The notes under the pieces were generated by a model that worked only from the letters and a program-made list of their open reading frames with translations, did no database searches and was not told where the DNA came from. A program made the translations under genes and the position numbers. This document shows positions 1 through 6,987 of a DNA stretch of 10,204 nucleotides, piece by piece (position 1 is the stretch's first letter; each line of letters opens with the position of its first letter). Source of the DNA: Lachnospira sp. (GTDB lineage Bacteria > Bacillota > Clostridia > Lachnospirales > Lachnospiraceae); NCBI GenBank assembly GCA_017626275.1, contig JAGAJD010000187.1, positions 1-10,204 of the forward strand, written 5' to 3'.

Positions 1-369
1 ACCACAAAGTGCGATTAACGCAATAGTGATAAGACTTGGTGAATCCATAACTCCGTCTTTTGCCCACAAGAATAAAACAGGCAGGGTAAAAATAGCTCCT
101 GCTGCCAATGATTCACCTGCAGAACCAATCGTCTGAACCATATTACTCTCTAAAATAGAGTCTCTTCTCATAAGTACACGTATAACTCCCATTGAGATAA
201 CTGCTGCCGGAATAGAGGCAGAAATAGTCATACCCACACGGAGTCCAAGATATGCATTAGCTGCACCAAAAATTACAGCTAATAAAACACCCATGATAAC
301 TGATGTCACTGTAAGCTCTGGTGTAACCTTGTCAGCCGGTATGTACGGCTTAAATTCATCTTTTTTCAT
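1..369 (-). CDS. OPT-family oligopeptide transporter, N-terminal part (runs off the window edge)
   Basis: The first 123 codons of a minus-strand gene are visible; the rest lies beyond base 1. The start ATG at 369-367 is preceded by GGAGG with a 6-base spacer. The protein opens with a short hydrophilic, lysine-rich N-terminus (MKKDEFKPYIPADK). A hydrophobic segment follows (residues about 20-42, ending NAYLGLRVGMT), then a second (about 46-64). Next comes the loop ILESNMVQTIGSAGESLAAGA and further membrane segments. The NAYLGLRVGMT and ESNMVQTIGSAGES blocks are typical of the bacterial branch of the OPT family of integral membrane proteins, which take up oligopeptides or, in some members, metal chelates. 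The substrate cannot be told from this fragment. The gene has its own promoter region with a dyad (388-413) and follows the nadC terminator, so it is probably a separate transcription unit. The family call is firm and the substrate unknown. Confidence 0.85.
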   Translation of the reverse strand, partial: MKKDEFKPYIPADKVTPELTVTSVIMGVLLAVIFGAANAYLGLRVGMTISASIPAAVISMGVIRVLMRRDSILESNMVQTIGSAGESLAAGAIFTLPVLFLWAKDGVMDSPSLITIALIALCG

Positions 370-387
370 TAGAAACCTCCAATTTTT

Positions 388-418
388 TAGTATGTTAATA
401 TAATAACATACTATTATA
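388..418 (-). promoter_or_regulatory. OPT gene promoter -10 with a 26-bp perfect dyad (operator candidate)
   Basis: On the minus strand a perfect -10 hexamer TATAAT lies at 418-413. The -35 region 17 bp further upstream (441-436) is poor. Overlapping the last base of the -10 and covering the expected start point is an inverted repeat. Its arms are TAGTATGTTA (388-397) and TAACATACTA (404-413), ten of ten complementary, separated by 6 AT bases. No U-tract follows on either strand, so it is not a terminator. Its position fits a repressor site for the transporter gene. The regulator is not identified, and a 5' leader hairpin is the alternative reading. Confidence 0.55.
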
Positions 419-447
419 GAGTTGAAAAGAGGTATTCCTTTCCTTTG

Positions 448-507
448 TAAAAGAATAACAGCCCGGAAACCGTCATTTTTAAGGTGAACGGCTTACAGGC
501 TGTTATT
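448..507 (-). terminator. Rho-independent terminator after nadC
   Basis: Twelve bases after the nadC stop, the minus strand reads AATAACAGCC (507-498) and later its exact complement GGCTGTTATT (463-454). This is a 10-bp outer stem. A second, imperfect stem inside pairs CCGTTCA with TGACGG. The sequence continues CTTTTAC, a short U-rich tail. Its position between nadC and the next promoter supports termination of the nad operon. The tail is weak, so efficiency is uncertain. Confidence 0.65.
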
Positions 508-518
508 AAAATCAAAAA

Positions 519-1370
519 TTATATAGCATGAAGATTCTTTAATGATACATCAAGAATAGGTGCTGAATGTGTTAATGCACCGCTTGAAATGTAATCAACC
601 CCGATATCAACAAGGCGTGCAACATTTTCCAGTGTTACATTGCCTGAGCACTCTGTCTCGGCTCTTCCGTCAATTATCTTAACCGCCTCTATCATCATAT
701 CAGGCGTCATATTGTCAAGCATAATAATATCTGCTCCTGCCTCTACGGCTTCTTTTACCATATCAAGATTTTCAACCTCTACCTCAATCTTACGGACAAA
801 TGGAGCATATTCCTTTGCCATGCAGACAGCCTCTTTTACGCCGCCTGCTGCCCCGATATGATTGTCTTTTAACAGCACACCGTCTGAAAGATTGTAGCGG
901 TGATTATAGCCTCCGCCTACCTTAACGGCATATTTTTCAAAAATACGGTTATTAGGAGTTGTCTTTCTTGTGTCAAGCAGCTTAGTTTTGCTTCCCTTTA
1001 ACAAATCGGCAATAGAGCGTGTGTAAGTTGCGATTCCACTCATTCTCTGCAGGTAATTAAGCGCAGTACGCTCACCTGATAAGAGAACTCTTATATCCCC
1101 TCTCACAACTGCAAGCAAATCACCCTTCTTTACCGCATCTCCATCCTTAAAATTCATTGTAACCTCTGTCTTCTCATCTAACAGTTCAAAAACCCTTTTA
1201 AATACGTCCAATCCGGCAATAACACCGTCCTGCTTGCAAATAAGCTGAACCTCGCCTGTCTGTGCATGAGGCATAACCGCATTAGTAGTAATATCCTCAC
1301 TTGTGATATCCTCTTCCAATGCCTGCATAATTAATTTATCTGCATTTAACTTCATTGATATACTGTTCAT
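519..1370 (-). CDS. nadC: Nicotinate-nucleotide diphosphorylase (carboxylating), quinolinate phosphoribosyltransferase
   Basis: NadC converts quinolinate and PRPP to nicotinate mononucleotide, CO2 and pyrophosphate in cytosolic de novo NAD synthesis. The 283-residue length is normal for the family. An N-terminal open-faced sandwich domain (about 1-115) is followed by the alpha/beta-barrel. Family blocks are intact: GERTALNYLQRMSG (99-112), LLDTRKTTP (131-139), AVKVGGGYNHR (148-158), LLKDNHI (166-172), KIEVEVE (194-200), MLDNM (217-221) and SSGALTHSAP (262-271). Substrate-binding R101, R135, K136, H157, R158 and K168 are present. The start at 1370 has GGGAG 10 bases upstream; the internal ATG at 1355 has no ribosome binding site, so 1370 is preferred. 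The first 35 bases overlap the end of nadB in another frame, implying one operon and translational coupling. A terminator follows directly. Confidence 0.96.
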   Translation of the reverse strand: MNSISMKLNADKLIMQALEEDITSEDITTNAVMPHAQTGEVQLICKQDGVIAGLDVFKRVFELLDEKTEVTMNFKDGDAVKKGDLLAVVRGDIRVLLSGERTALNYLQRMSGIATYTRSIADLLKGSKTKLLDTRKTTPNNRIFEKYAVKVGGGYNHRYNLSDGVLLKDNHIGAAGGVKEAVCMAKEYAPFVRKIEVEVENLDMVKEAVEAGADIIMLDNMTPDMMIEAVKIIDGRAETECSGNVTLENVARLVDIGVDYISSGALTHSAPILDVSLKNLHAI

Positions 1371-2691
1371 GTAACTTTTTCTCCCTTTCTATCTCTTTAA
1401 AAATTTCACTTTTATGTGTATCTGACAATTCATCATACTGAACATATCTGTCCATGCTGACTGCTTCAACAAGCTTTCTGTCACTCTTTGTATCAGCAAA
1501 CTCCGCCGTAATCTTCTTTGCCGCCCTTTTAGCAAATACAAGGCTTTCAAGAAGAGAATTGCTTGCAAGACGATTTGCACCATGTACTCCGTTGCAGCTT
1601 GTCTCGCCCACCGCATAAAGCTGATCCATAGTTGTCTTACTGTCTCTGTCCACATGCACACCGCCCATAAAATAGTGCTGTGCCGGAACGACAGGAATCG
1701 GTTCTTTCGTTATATCATACCCCTCCTCAAGACAATAACGGTATATATTAGGGAAATGGCTCATAATCGTCTGCTCATCTATATTTTCAAGAGAAAGCCG
1801 TACATACGGAAGCTTATCTTTCTCCATCTGTTCATAAATTGCCTGTGCCACAACATCTCTTGGCAGAAGTTCGTCAACGAAACGTTCTCCGTCGCGGTTA
1901 AGCAGCACCGCACCTTCTCCCCTCACCGACTCGGAAATGAGGAAACGTCTTCCCTGCTTCTCAGAATAAAGCGTTGTCGGGTGAATCTGTATGTAATCAA
2001 TATTTTCCAGTTCAATATTATGCTCAAGTGCAAGCGCAAGCGCATCTCCCGTTAAATGACGGAAATTGGTAGAGTGTGTATACAGTCCGCCGATTCCACC
2101 GCATGCCCAAATTGTAGTATTTGCAGAGATAGTAATAAGCCTGTTTTCTTCCCCGTCATTCATGCGGCATACAATACCGTAACATACGTTATCCTTCTCT
2201 ACGATATCCAGCATTGTCGTATTTTCTAATATAGTAACATTATCTAATTGCTTTACGGCCTCAAGAAGCTTGCTCGTAATTTCTTTTCCTGTGACATCCT
2301 CATGAAAGAGAATCCTTGATGTAGAATGTGCTCCCTCTCTTGTGTAAATCAGATTTCCTTCGCTGTCCTTCTCAAAATCCACGCCGTATCCTATTAATTC
2401 TTTAATAATCTCCTGAGACGAACGAATCATAATATCTACCGATTCACGTCTGTTTTCATAATGTCCGGCACGCAGCGTATCTTCAAAGTAGCTGTCATAA
2501 TCATCTTCACTTTTCAGAACGCAGATTCCTCCCTGCGCCAAAAATGAGTCACTGCTTTCAATATCTGACTTGGTAATCATAATAATCTGTTTGTCTCTTG
2601 GCAGATTCAGCGCAGCAAACAAACCTGACACACCTGTACCAACTATAACGATATCTGCACTATTATGTAATTCCATTTTATTATATTTCAT
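1336..2691 (-). CDS. nadB: L-aspartate oxidase
   Basis: NadB is an FAD enzyme that oxidises L-aspartate to iminoaspartate, the first step of bacterial de novo NAD synthesis; fumarate can serve as electron acceptor under anaerobic conditions. Visible blocks are the dinucleotide-binding VIVGTGVSGL (15-24), LAQGGI (51-56), REGAHSTSRI (118-127), IQIHPTT (234-240), SESVRGEGAVL (253-263), LPRDVV (276-281), QHYFMGGV (338-345) and GETSCNGVHGANRLASNS (362-379). E119, H237, R278 and H339 match residues known to be important in E. coli NadB. At 451 residues it is shorter than the roughly 530-540-residue E. coli and Bacillus enzymes; the missing part is in the C-terminal helical domain, while the catalytic parts are complete. 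The start at 2691 has GGGAAG 5 bases upstream. It heads the nadB-nadC operon. No quinolinate synthase gene (nadA) is seen beside it. Confidence 0.95.
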   Translation of the reverse strand: MKYNKMELHNSADIVIVGTGVSGLFAALNLPRDKQIIMITKSDIESSDSFLAQGGICVLKSEDDYDSYFEDTLRAGHYENRRESVDIMIRSSQEIIKELIGYGVDFEKDSEGNLIYTREGAHSTSRILFHEDVTGKEITSKLLEAVKQLDNVTILENTTMLDIVEKDNVCYGIVCRMNDGEENRLITISANTTIWACGGIGGLYTHSTNFRHLTGDALALALEHNIELENIDYIQIHPTTLYSEKQGRRFLISESVRGEGAVLLNRDGERFVDELLPRDVVAQAIYEQMEKDKLPYVRLSLENIDEQTIMSHFPNIYRYCLEEGYDITKEPIPVVPAQHYFMGGVHVDRDSKTTMDQLYAVGETSCNGVHGANRLASNSLLESLVFAKRAAKKITAEFADTKSDRKLVEAVSMDRYVQYDELSDTHKSEIFKEIEREKKLHEQYINEVKCR

Positions 2692-2708
2692 CTCAACTTC
2701 CCATTAGC

Positions 2709-2750
2709 GTCTACAAAATCTTTTGTAAACTTTTGTAAATTTTTGTTTGC
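2709..2750 (-). promoter_or_regulatory. Operator-like dyad plus tandem 10-bp repeats in the nadB leader
   Basis: Read on the plus strand, GTCTACAAAA (2709-2718) and TTTTGTAAAC (2721-2730) form a dyad with 9 of 10 pairs complementary and a 2-bp centre. The right arm is also the first unit of a tandem series with a period of exactly 10 bp: TTTTGTAAAC (2721-2730), TTTTGTAAAT (2731-2740) and the degenerate TTTTGTTTGC (2741-2750). The block lies just downstream of the nadB -10, across the expected start point, where a repressor would act. NiaR (YrxA) is the usual NAD-pathway repressor of Firmicutes and is a candidate, but I have not matched its motif. Confidence 0.55.
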
Positions 2751-2751
2751 A

Positions 2752-2780
2752 ATTATAACATGATATCTTACAGGTTACAA
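2752..2780 (-). promoter_or_regulatory. nadBC promoter (near-consensus sigma-A type)
   Basis: On the minus strand, -35 TTGTAA (2780-2775), a 17-bp spacer and -10 TATAAT (2757-2752) are followed by the operator block and then nadB. The -10 is extended by an upstream TG (TGTTATAAT, 2760-2752). The promoter lies in the 99-bp gap between the sensor kinase stop codon and nadB. nadBC therefore need not depend on read-through from the two-component operon. No terminator is visible between the two units. Confidence 0.75.
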
Positions 2781-2790
2781 GAAAATTTTT

Positions 2791-4479
2791 CTATTCCTTC
2801 ATCTTCCTTGCAGGAAAATGAATTGTAATGTCAGTTCCCTCTCCCGGAGTACTCTGTACCTTTAACTGATACTCTTCCCCGTAATAAAGCTTTATACGTT
2901 CATTGACATTACGCGCGCCATATCCGTTAGTTTTTGCCGTAAGAAATGAGGCAGCAGTTTCACTGTCCATTCCAACTCCGTTATCAGATACAGTCAGATA
3001 TATTTCATTACATTCCTCGTCAAGCCAGCCTCTTACCGTAATACAGCCCCTGCCGTCAGTCTTTAAATCTATACCATGCTCTATCGCATTTTCAACAAGC
3101 GGCTGCAATATAAGGTTTAGCGATTCAAAACCTAAAATGCGCTCCTCAACATCAACGACAACATCAAAGCCGTCATCATGCATTAACTGCTGAATATGGA
3201 GATATGAACGCATATTACTAAGCTCCTGCTCAAGCGTCAGCGTATTCTTTCCTTTATTTAATGATGTCCTGTAATAATTAGACAACTCAAGAGTAATCCT
3301 GCTTATATCCTCCCTGTCGCTCTCAAGTGCCTTCCAGTTAATAAGAGAAAGCGAATTATACAGAAAATGCGGATTAATCTGAGCCCTTAACGCTCTCATC
3401 TCGTATTCCTTCTGATTTATCCTGCTCTCGTAAACCTCCGTAATCAGCGTATTAATGCGGCTTACCATATGGTCAAAGCCGTTCATCAATTCTCCAAGCT
3501 CATCTTTCTTGTCACTGTGTATGCGTACCGAAAAATTTCCCTTTTCAACCTCACGCATGTTTTGCTGAAGCTGCTTAACCCTCGCAAGCAGAAAACGTGA
3601 AGTCATCGCAATCGCAATAACAGCACCTGCAAAAATGACTGCTGCCGCCACAAAAATCATCAGTATCATAGGCTTTGCCGAATGCAGTACAAGCTCCTTC
3701 GGCTCATATATGTATACTGTCCAGTCAGCCGTTTCAAACTCCTGACTTATTATTGTATAATGCTTTCCGCCGTTTTCCTTCTGCAATCCACAAAAGCTCT
3801 CAAAATCCAGCTCTTTATCCACATATTCTTCCGCAAACCTGTTATAACCGTACACAAGCCCGCCATGCGAATCTACTATATATATTCCGTAATTATCCTC
3901 GGTATTTTCAGTAAACGGCTTAAAAACCGAATCATAATCGACGTTAATATATAAAATCCCGGTAACATTTTCACGATACAGTACAGACATTTTGCGGGCA
4001 GAAATAAGGCTGCGCGTTCCGCTGTCTGCAAACCACTGAATCTGAGTATTCTCATTTGCCGAAGCAAACCATTTTTCATCTTTAATCTCACTGACCGGTG
4101 CAAGCGTGGTGTCATGTTTAATGTCACCGTCCGTATAAATAGTCACCTGATTTACATCATCATGAAAATATTTGAGCGATGAAAGCATTGGATCAAAAAT
4201 TGACACAAGCTGGCTGTACATTTCATAATCACTCTTATAATCATAGCTGACGATGCGTGAAATCGTCTCATTAAATGCAATATAATTGGACAGATTATTA
4301 TATATTTCAAGCTGTGAATCGACGCTTGCCCCTGCCTGATTGACAAAGCTCTGAATATTTTTCGTGTCACGCTCTATTAAAATATCTCTCATCTGTGCAT
4401 ATGAAAATGTCAGCAGTACAATTACGGGAAGCACTGCTGTAATCACATAAATACACGCCAACCTATATTTTAACTTCAT
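2791..4479 (-). CDS. YesM-type sensor histidine kinase
   Basis: Membrane-bound sensor that should autophosphorylate and pass phosphate to the adjacent response regulator. From ATG 4479 the protein has 562 residues: transmembrane helix 1 (about 7-27); a large extracytoplasmic Cache-like sensor region (about 28-269); transmembrane helix 2 (about 271-292); a HAMP linker (about 293-345); a His_kinase (PF06580-type) block ALRAQINPHFLYNSL with phospho-acceptor H371; and an ATPase domain with N-box LQPLVENAIEHG (N464), SDNGVGM (498-504) and GYGARN (519-524). The frame stays open upstream to an ATG at 4545, but those 22 residues overlap the response regulator, and only 4479 puts helix 1 at the N-terminus. 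This start lies 2 bases after the regulator's TAA. An AGGGAG lies 14 bases upstream, rather far, so translational coupling is likely. Family members usually sense sugars or their transport; the ligand here is unknown. Confidence 0.93.
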   Translation of the reverse strand: MKLKYRLACIYVITAVLPVIVLLTFSYAQMRDILIERDTKNIQSFVNQAGASVDSQLEIYNNLSNYIAFNETISRIVSYDYKSDYEMYSQLVSIFDPMLSSLKYFHDDVNQVTIYTDGDIKHDTTLAPVSEIKDEKWFASANENTQIQWFADSGTRSLISARKMSVLYRENVTGILYINVDYDSVFKPFTENTEDNYGIYIVDSHGGLVYGYNRFAEEYVDKELDFESFCGLQKENGGKHYTIISQEFETADWTVYIYEPKELVLHSAKPMILMIFVAAAVIFAGAVIAIAMTSRFLLARVKQLQQNMREVEKGNFSVRIHSDKKDELGELMNGFDHMVSRINTLITEVYESRINQKEYEMRALRAQINPHFLYNSLSLINWKALESDREDISRITLELSNYYRTSLNKGKNTLTLEQELSNMRSYLHIQQLMHDDGFDVVVDVEERILGFESLNLILQPLVENAIEHGIDLKTDGRGCITVRGWLDEECNEIYLTVSDNGVGMDSETAASFLTAKTNGYGARNVNERIKLYYGEEYQLKVQSTPGEGTDITIHFPARKMKE

Positions 4480-4481
4480 AT

Positions 4482-6023
4482 TTATATACCATTCTCCCTG
4501 TACCTTTGCGGGCTGACTCCAAAACATTCCCTGAAGCTCTGACAAAAATACGAAACATTCTGATAGCCCACCGCCTCACTGACCGCAACAATTTTCATGT
4601 TGGTATTTTCAAGCATATCCTTTGCACGTTCCATTCGATACTGCTTAATAAACTTGCTTAAATTTTGTCCCGTTTCCTTTTTAAAGACAGAACTTAAGTA
4701 ACTCGGTGCAAGGTAAACCATGTCCGCAAGCTGCTCAACTCCAAGTTCCTCTTTGTAATGCTCATAAATATACTTCTTGACAGTCTCAATCTCTCTGTGG
4801 CGAAGCTGCGGATTCTGCTCAAAGGCTTCCTCAAGCATGTCAATATGGCGTTTCACTATTTCCATAATGCAGTTAAAATCACCTGATGTATACAGCTTAT
4901 CTATTTCTTTATTAAACTGCTCATCATTTACATTTGGAAGATTCGCGTAGAAGTCCTTCAACAAATTTGAAAAAATAAATTTCACATATATCTGGGAGAA
5001 ATATGATTTCTTTTTATATTTGTCACATAACCTGTCAAAATGCTCTCTCAATGAAGATATATCTTTCATCTTAATATCCTGCTTCATCTGTTTCATAAGA
5101 GTATCATCATCAGTCTGAACTAACGCAGGTGTTTCCTCACTAACTCCGTCCGTATATACATATATCTCCGGCTGATAGAATTTATTTTCCATAAGCTGTT
5201 CTAATAAATCCATTGTCTTTGGAAGTTGTGAATAATCCACGACTTCCCCCGATATTGCAATATGGCAGTGGCAGCCAAAGCTGTCATATATCACATTATG
5301 CAGCTTCTCAGCAAGCTTTAAAAGATTACCGTATTGCTCCGTACTGTTTAACAGCAGTACTGCCTGCTGCGGATTAAGATTAAGATACTGATACTGTTCT
5401 CCGCTCTCCAGTACCTTCATAATTTCTTTTGAAAAGTCCTGCACTTCTTTGCCAAAAAAATCGCTGTCAAATTCTATAAGCATAATTCTGTGAAAACGGT
5501 TCCAAAATTCCTCTGACACAAGCTTTTGCGCTTTTTCCTTCATATCATCGGGATTACCGCCGTTAAAAAGCGTATATAATATGTACTTTTTCATATAGTC
5601 ACTGCGCTGCTGCATTTGTTCTTTTTCAAGGCCCTCCTGCTCAAGCTCCTGTATCACCTTATGCATTGTGTTTTCAAATTCTTTAGGATTAACAGGCTTT
5701 AAAATGTAATCAGACACACCAAGCCTTACAGCCAGCTTCGCATACTCAAACTCATTATATCCGCTGAATATTATTGTTTTCATCTGAATATCTGCTTCTT
5801 TTACGGCATTAATAAGCTCAATACCGTCCATAAACGGCATTTTTACATCTGTGAGCAGAATGTCAATCCTCTCCTGCTTCTCTTTCATCTGCTGCAGCAG
5901 CTCAAATGCCGCCTTTCCGTTCGCCGCCTCATAAATATTTACAGCTATATTAAGCTTCTTAAGCAGAAAGATGATGCCGCTTCGCTCTATCTTCTCATCA
6001 TCAACAATTAATATATTATACAT
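4482..6023 (-). CDS. YesN-type response regulator with AraC-family DNA-binding domain
   Basis: Cytosolic transcription factor, partner of the sensor kinase encoded 2 bases downstream. From ATG 6023 it has 513 residues. The receiver domain (1-120) shows acidic pocket D8/D9, phospho-acceptor D59 in LLTDVKMPFMDG, S87 in IIFSGYNEFEYAK, and K109 in YILKPVNP. A long middle region (about 135-400) is helical and charged, as in YesN-type proteins. The C-terminal AraC-type double helix-turn-helix (about 411-513) includes LGVEQLADMVYLAPSYLSSVFKKETG and VSEAVGYQNVSYFCQSFRECFGVSPQRYR. An ATG at 6128 would add 35 residues. I prefer 6023 because MYNILIVDDE begins the receiver fold directly, GGGGTG lies about 8 bases upstream, and an extended -10 promoter lies between the two ATGs. 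YesN-type regulators typically activate carbohydrate transport or utilisation genes. None of the usual ABC sugar transporter genes is adjacent, so targets are unknown. Confidence 0.94.
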   Translation of the reverse strand: MYNILIVDDEKIERSGIIFLLKKLNIAVNIYEAANGKAAFELLQQMKEKQERIDILLTDVKMPFMDGIELINAVKEADIQMKTIIFSGYNEFEYAKLAVRLGVSDYILKPVNPKEFENTMHKVIQELEQEGLEKEQMQQRSDYMKKYILYTLFNGGNPDDMKEKAQKLVSEEFWNRFHRIMLIEFDSDFFGKEVQDFSKEIMKVLESGEQYQYLNLNPQQAVLLLNSTEQYGNLLKLAEKLHNVIYDSFGCHCHIAISGEVVDYSQLPKTMDLLEQLMENKFYQPEIYVYTDGVSEETPALVQTDDDTLMKQMKQDIKMKDISSLREHFDRLCDKYKKKSYFSQIYVKFIFSNLLKDFYANLPNVNDEQFNKEIDKLYTSGDFNCIMEIVKRHIDMLEEAFEQNPQLRHREIETVKKYIYEHYKEELGVEQLADMVYLAPSYLSSVFKKETGQNLSKFIKQYRMERAKDMLENTNMKIVAVSEAVGYQNVSYFCQSFRECFGVSPQRYRENGI

Positions 6024-6055
6024 ATTCACACCCCATGTATTTGTCATATAAATAT

Positions 6056-6064
6056 AGTATAACA
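6056..6064 (-). promoter_or_regulatory. Extended -10 promoter of the two-component operon
   Basis: The minus strand reads TGTTATACT at 6064-6056, a TGnTATACT extended -10, 33 bases upstream of the response regulator ATG. The -35 position (about 6084-6079, TACTAA) is a poor match, as is common with extended -10 promoters. The large hairpin 6087-6143 sits just upstream. The promoter supports the 6023 start over the 6128 one. Confidence 0.5.
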
Positions 6065-6086
6065 TATCCTGATAAATATTAGTAGT

Positions 6087-6143
6087 AGACCGGCAGCTTT
6101 TGCAAAACGATAAAATGCACCGTTTCATAAAAACTGCCGGTCT
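6087..6143 (-). terminator. Intergenic hairpin between glgP and the two-component operon (possible terminator)
   Basis: Arms AGACCGGCAG (6087-6096) and CTGCCGGTCT (6134-6143) are perfectly complementary over 10 bp. After one mismatch, four more T-A pairs follow, and an inner AAACG/CGTTT stem (6105-6109 with 6121-6125) closes most of the loop. The hairpin starts 17 bases after the glgP stop codon, where a terminator is expected. However, neither strand has a proper U-tract after the stem; the minus strand continues ACTACTAATATTT. It may be an inefficient terminator, an mRNA 3'-end stabiliser, or a regulator site upstream of the next promoter. Confidence 0.45.
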
Positions 6144-6159
6144 TAAAAATTGTTTATAA

Positions 6160-6987
6160 TTACAACTTCCAGATATCAGTATTGTACTGTCTTATCGTTC
6201 TGTCTGATGAGAAGAATCCTGCCATTGCGGTATTTATCAGCATTTTTCTTCCCCATGCCTTACGGTCTTCATAATCGGCAAATGCCTGCTCCTTAACGCG
6301 GATATATTCCTTTAAATCAAGCAGAGTCATAAACCAGTCCTTATTTACCAGTTCGTTATAAAGTCTTGTAAGATTCTCCTCGTCGCCATACTGCTTCAAC
6401 TCATCTGATATGATAAAGTCAACACATTTTTTAATGTCTTCATCTTCCTCATAAATTTTTTTCGACTTATAATCCTCATTTTTATAATGAGCAATAACTT
6501 CATCACTTGAAGCTCCGAAGGTATAAATGTTATCCTTTCCGACAAGCTGTGCAATCTCCACATTTGCACCGTCAATAGTTCCAAGCGTCACTGCGGAATT
6601 AAGCATAAATTTCATATTTCCCGTTCCCGATGCTTCTTTTGAGGCAAGCGAAATCTGCTCTGAAATATCACATGCAGGAATCAGCTTTTCGGCGAGTGTG
6701 ACATTATAATTTTCGACCATGACAACCTTAAGATACGGGCTTACATCTTTATCTGCCTCGATAAATTTGCTCAGGCACAATATAAGATGAATAATATCCT
6801 TCGCAATAGTATATGCCTTTGCAGCCTTTGCGCCGAATATAACGGTAATCGGTGTCTTAGGAATATTTCCTGCCTTAATGTCAAAATATTTGTAAATGAC
6901 ATATAAAACATTCATCTGCTGACGCTTATATTCATGCAGTCTTTTTACCTGTATGTCAAAAATAGAATTTTCATCAAGGCTGATGTT
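6160..6987 (-). CDS. glgP: Glycogen phosphorylase, C-terminal part beyond the premature stop
   Basis: The frame continues from the stop for 275 residues to TAA 6162-6160. It holds [17 protein letters not shown] just after the stop; [16 protein letters not shown] (codons about 540-555); [27 protein letters not shown], with the PLP Schiff-base lysine at codon 618; [15 protein letters not shown]; and a normal C-terminus, [16 protein letters not shown]. The first ATG in this part is at 6915, inside the conserved block, with no ribosome binding site upstream. Independent translation is therefore unlikely; the part would be made only by read-through of the stop or after reversion. One small deviation: the residue five after the PLP lysine is serine (LNSAVTLGT), where glycine (LNGALT) is usual in the E. 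coli and muscle enzymes. The lack of further damage suggests the interruption is recent or artefactual. Confidence 0.8.
   Translation of the reverse strand, partial: NISLDENSIFDIQVKRLHEYKRQQMNVLYVIYKYFDIKAGNIPKTPITVIFGAKAAKAYTIAKDIIHLILCLSKFIEADKDVSPYLKVVMVENYNVTLAEKLIPACDISEQISLASKEASGTGNMKFMLNSAVTLGTIDGANVEIAQLVGKDNIYTFGASSDEVIAHYKNEDYKSKKIYEEDEDIKKCVDFIISDELKQYGDEENLTRLYNELVNKDWFMTLLDLKEYIRVKEQAFADYEDRKAWGRKMLINTAMAGFFSSDRTIRQYNTDIWKL

Noticed and set aside
388..413. Terminator in front of the OPT gene
   Set aside because: The dyad is AT-rich and followed by A-rich sequence on the minus strand, with no U-tract on either strand; the true nadC terminator candidate is at 448-507.
1582..2055. 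Plus-strand open frame of 157 codons
   Set aside because: It is antisense to nadB, shows no family motifs, and nadB is clearly the coding strand by its conserved blocks.
4480..4545. N-terminal extension of the sensor kinase from an ATG at 4545
   Set aside because: It lies inside the response regulator coding end in another frame. The start at 4479 sits 2 bases after the regulator stop and places the first membrane helix at the N-terminus.
6024..6128. N-terminal extension of the response regulator from an ATG at 6128
   Set aside because: The extra 35 residues are not receiver-like, run through the intergenic hairpin and the extended -10 promoter, and the start at 6023 has its own ribosome binding site and begins the receiver fold.
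6160..6915. Independent gene starting at ATG 6915 encoding a short phosphorylase
   Set aside because: The ATG is inside the conserved phosphorylase block, lacks a ribosome binding site, and the frame upstream is continuous with the N-terminal part apart from the TAA.
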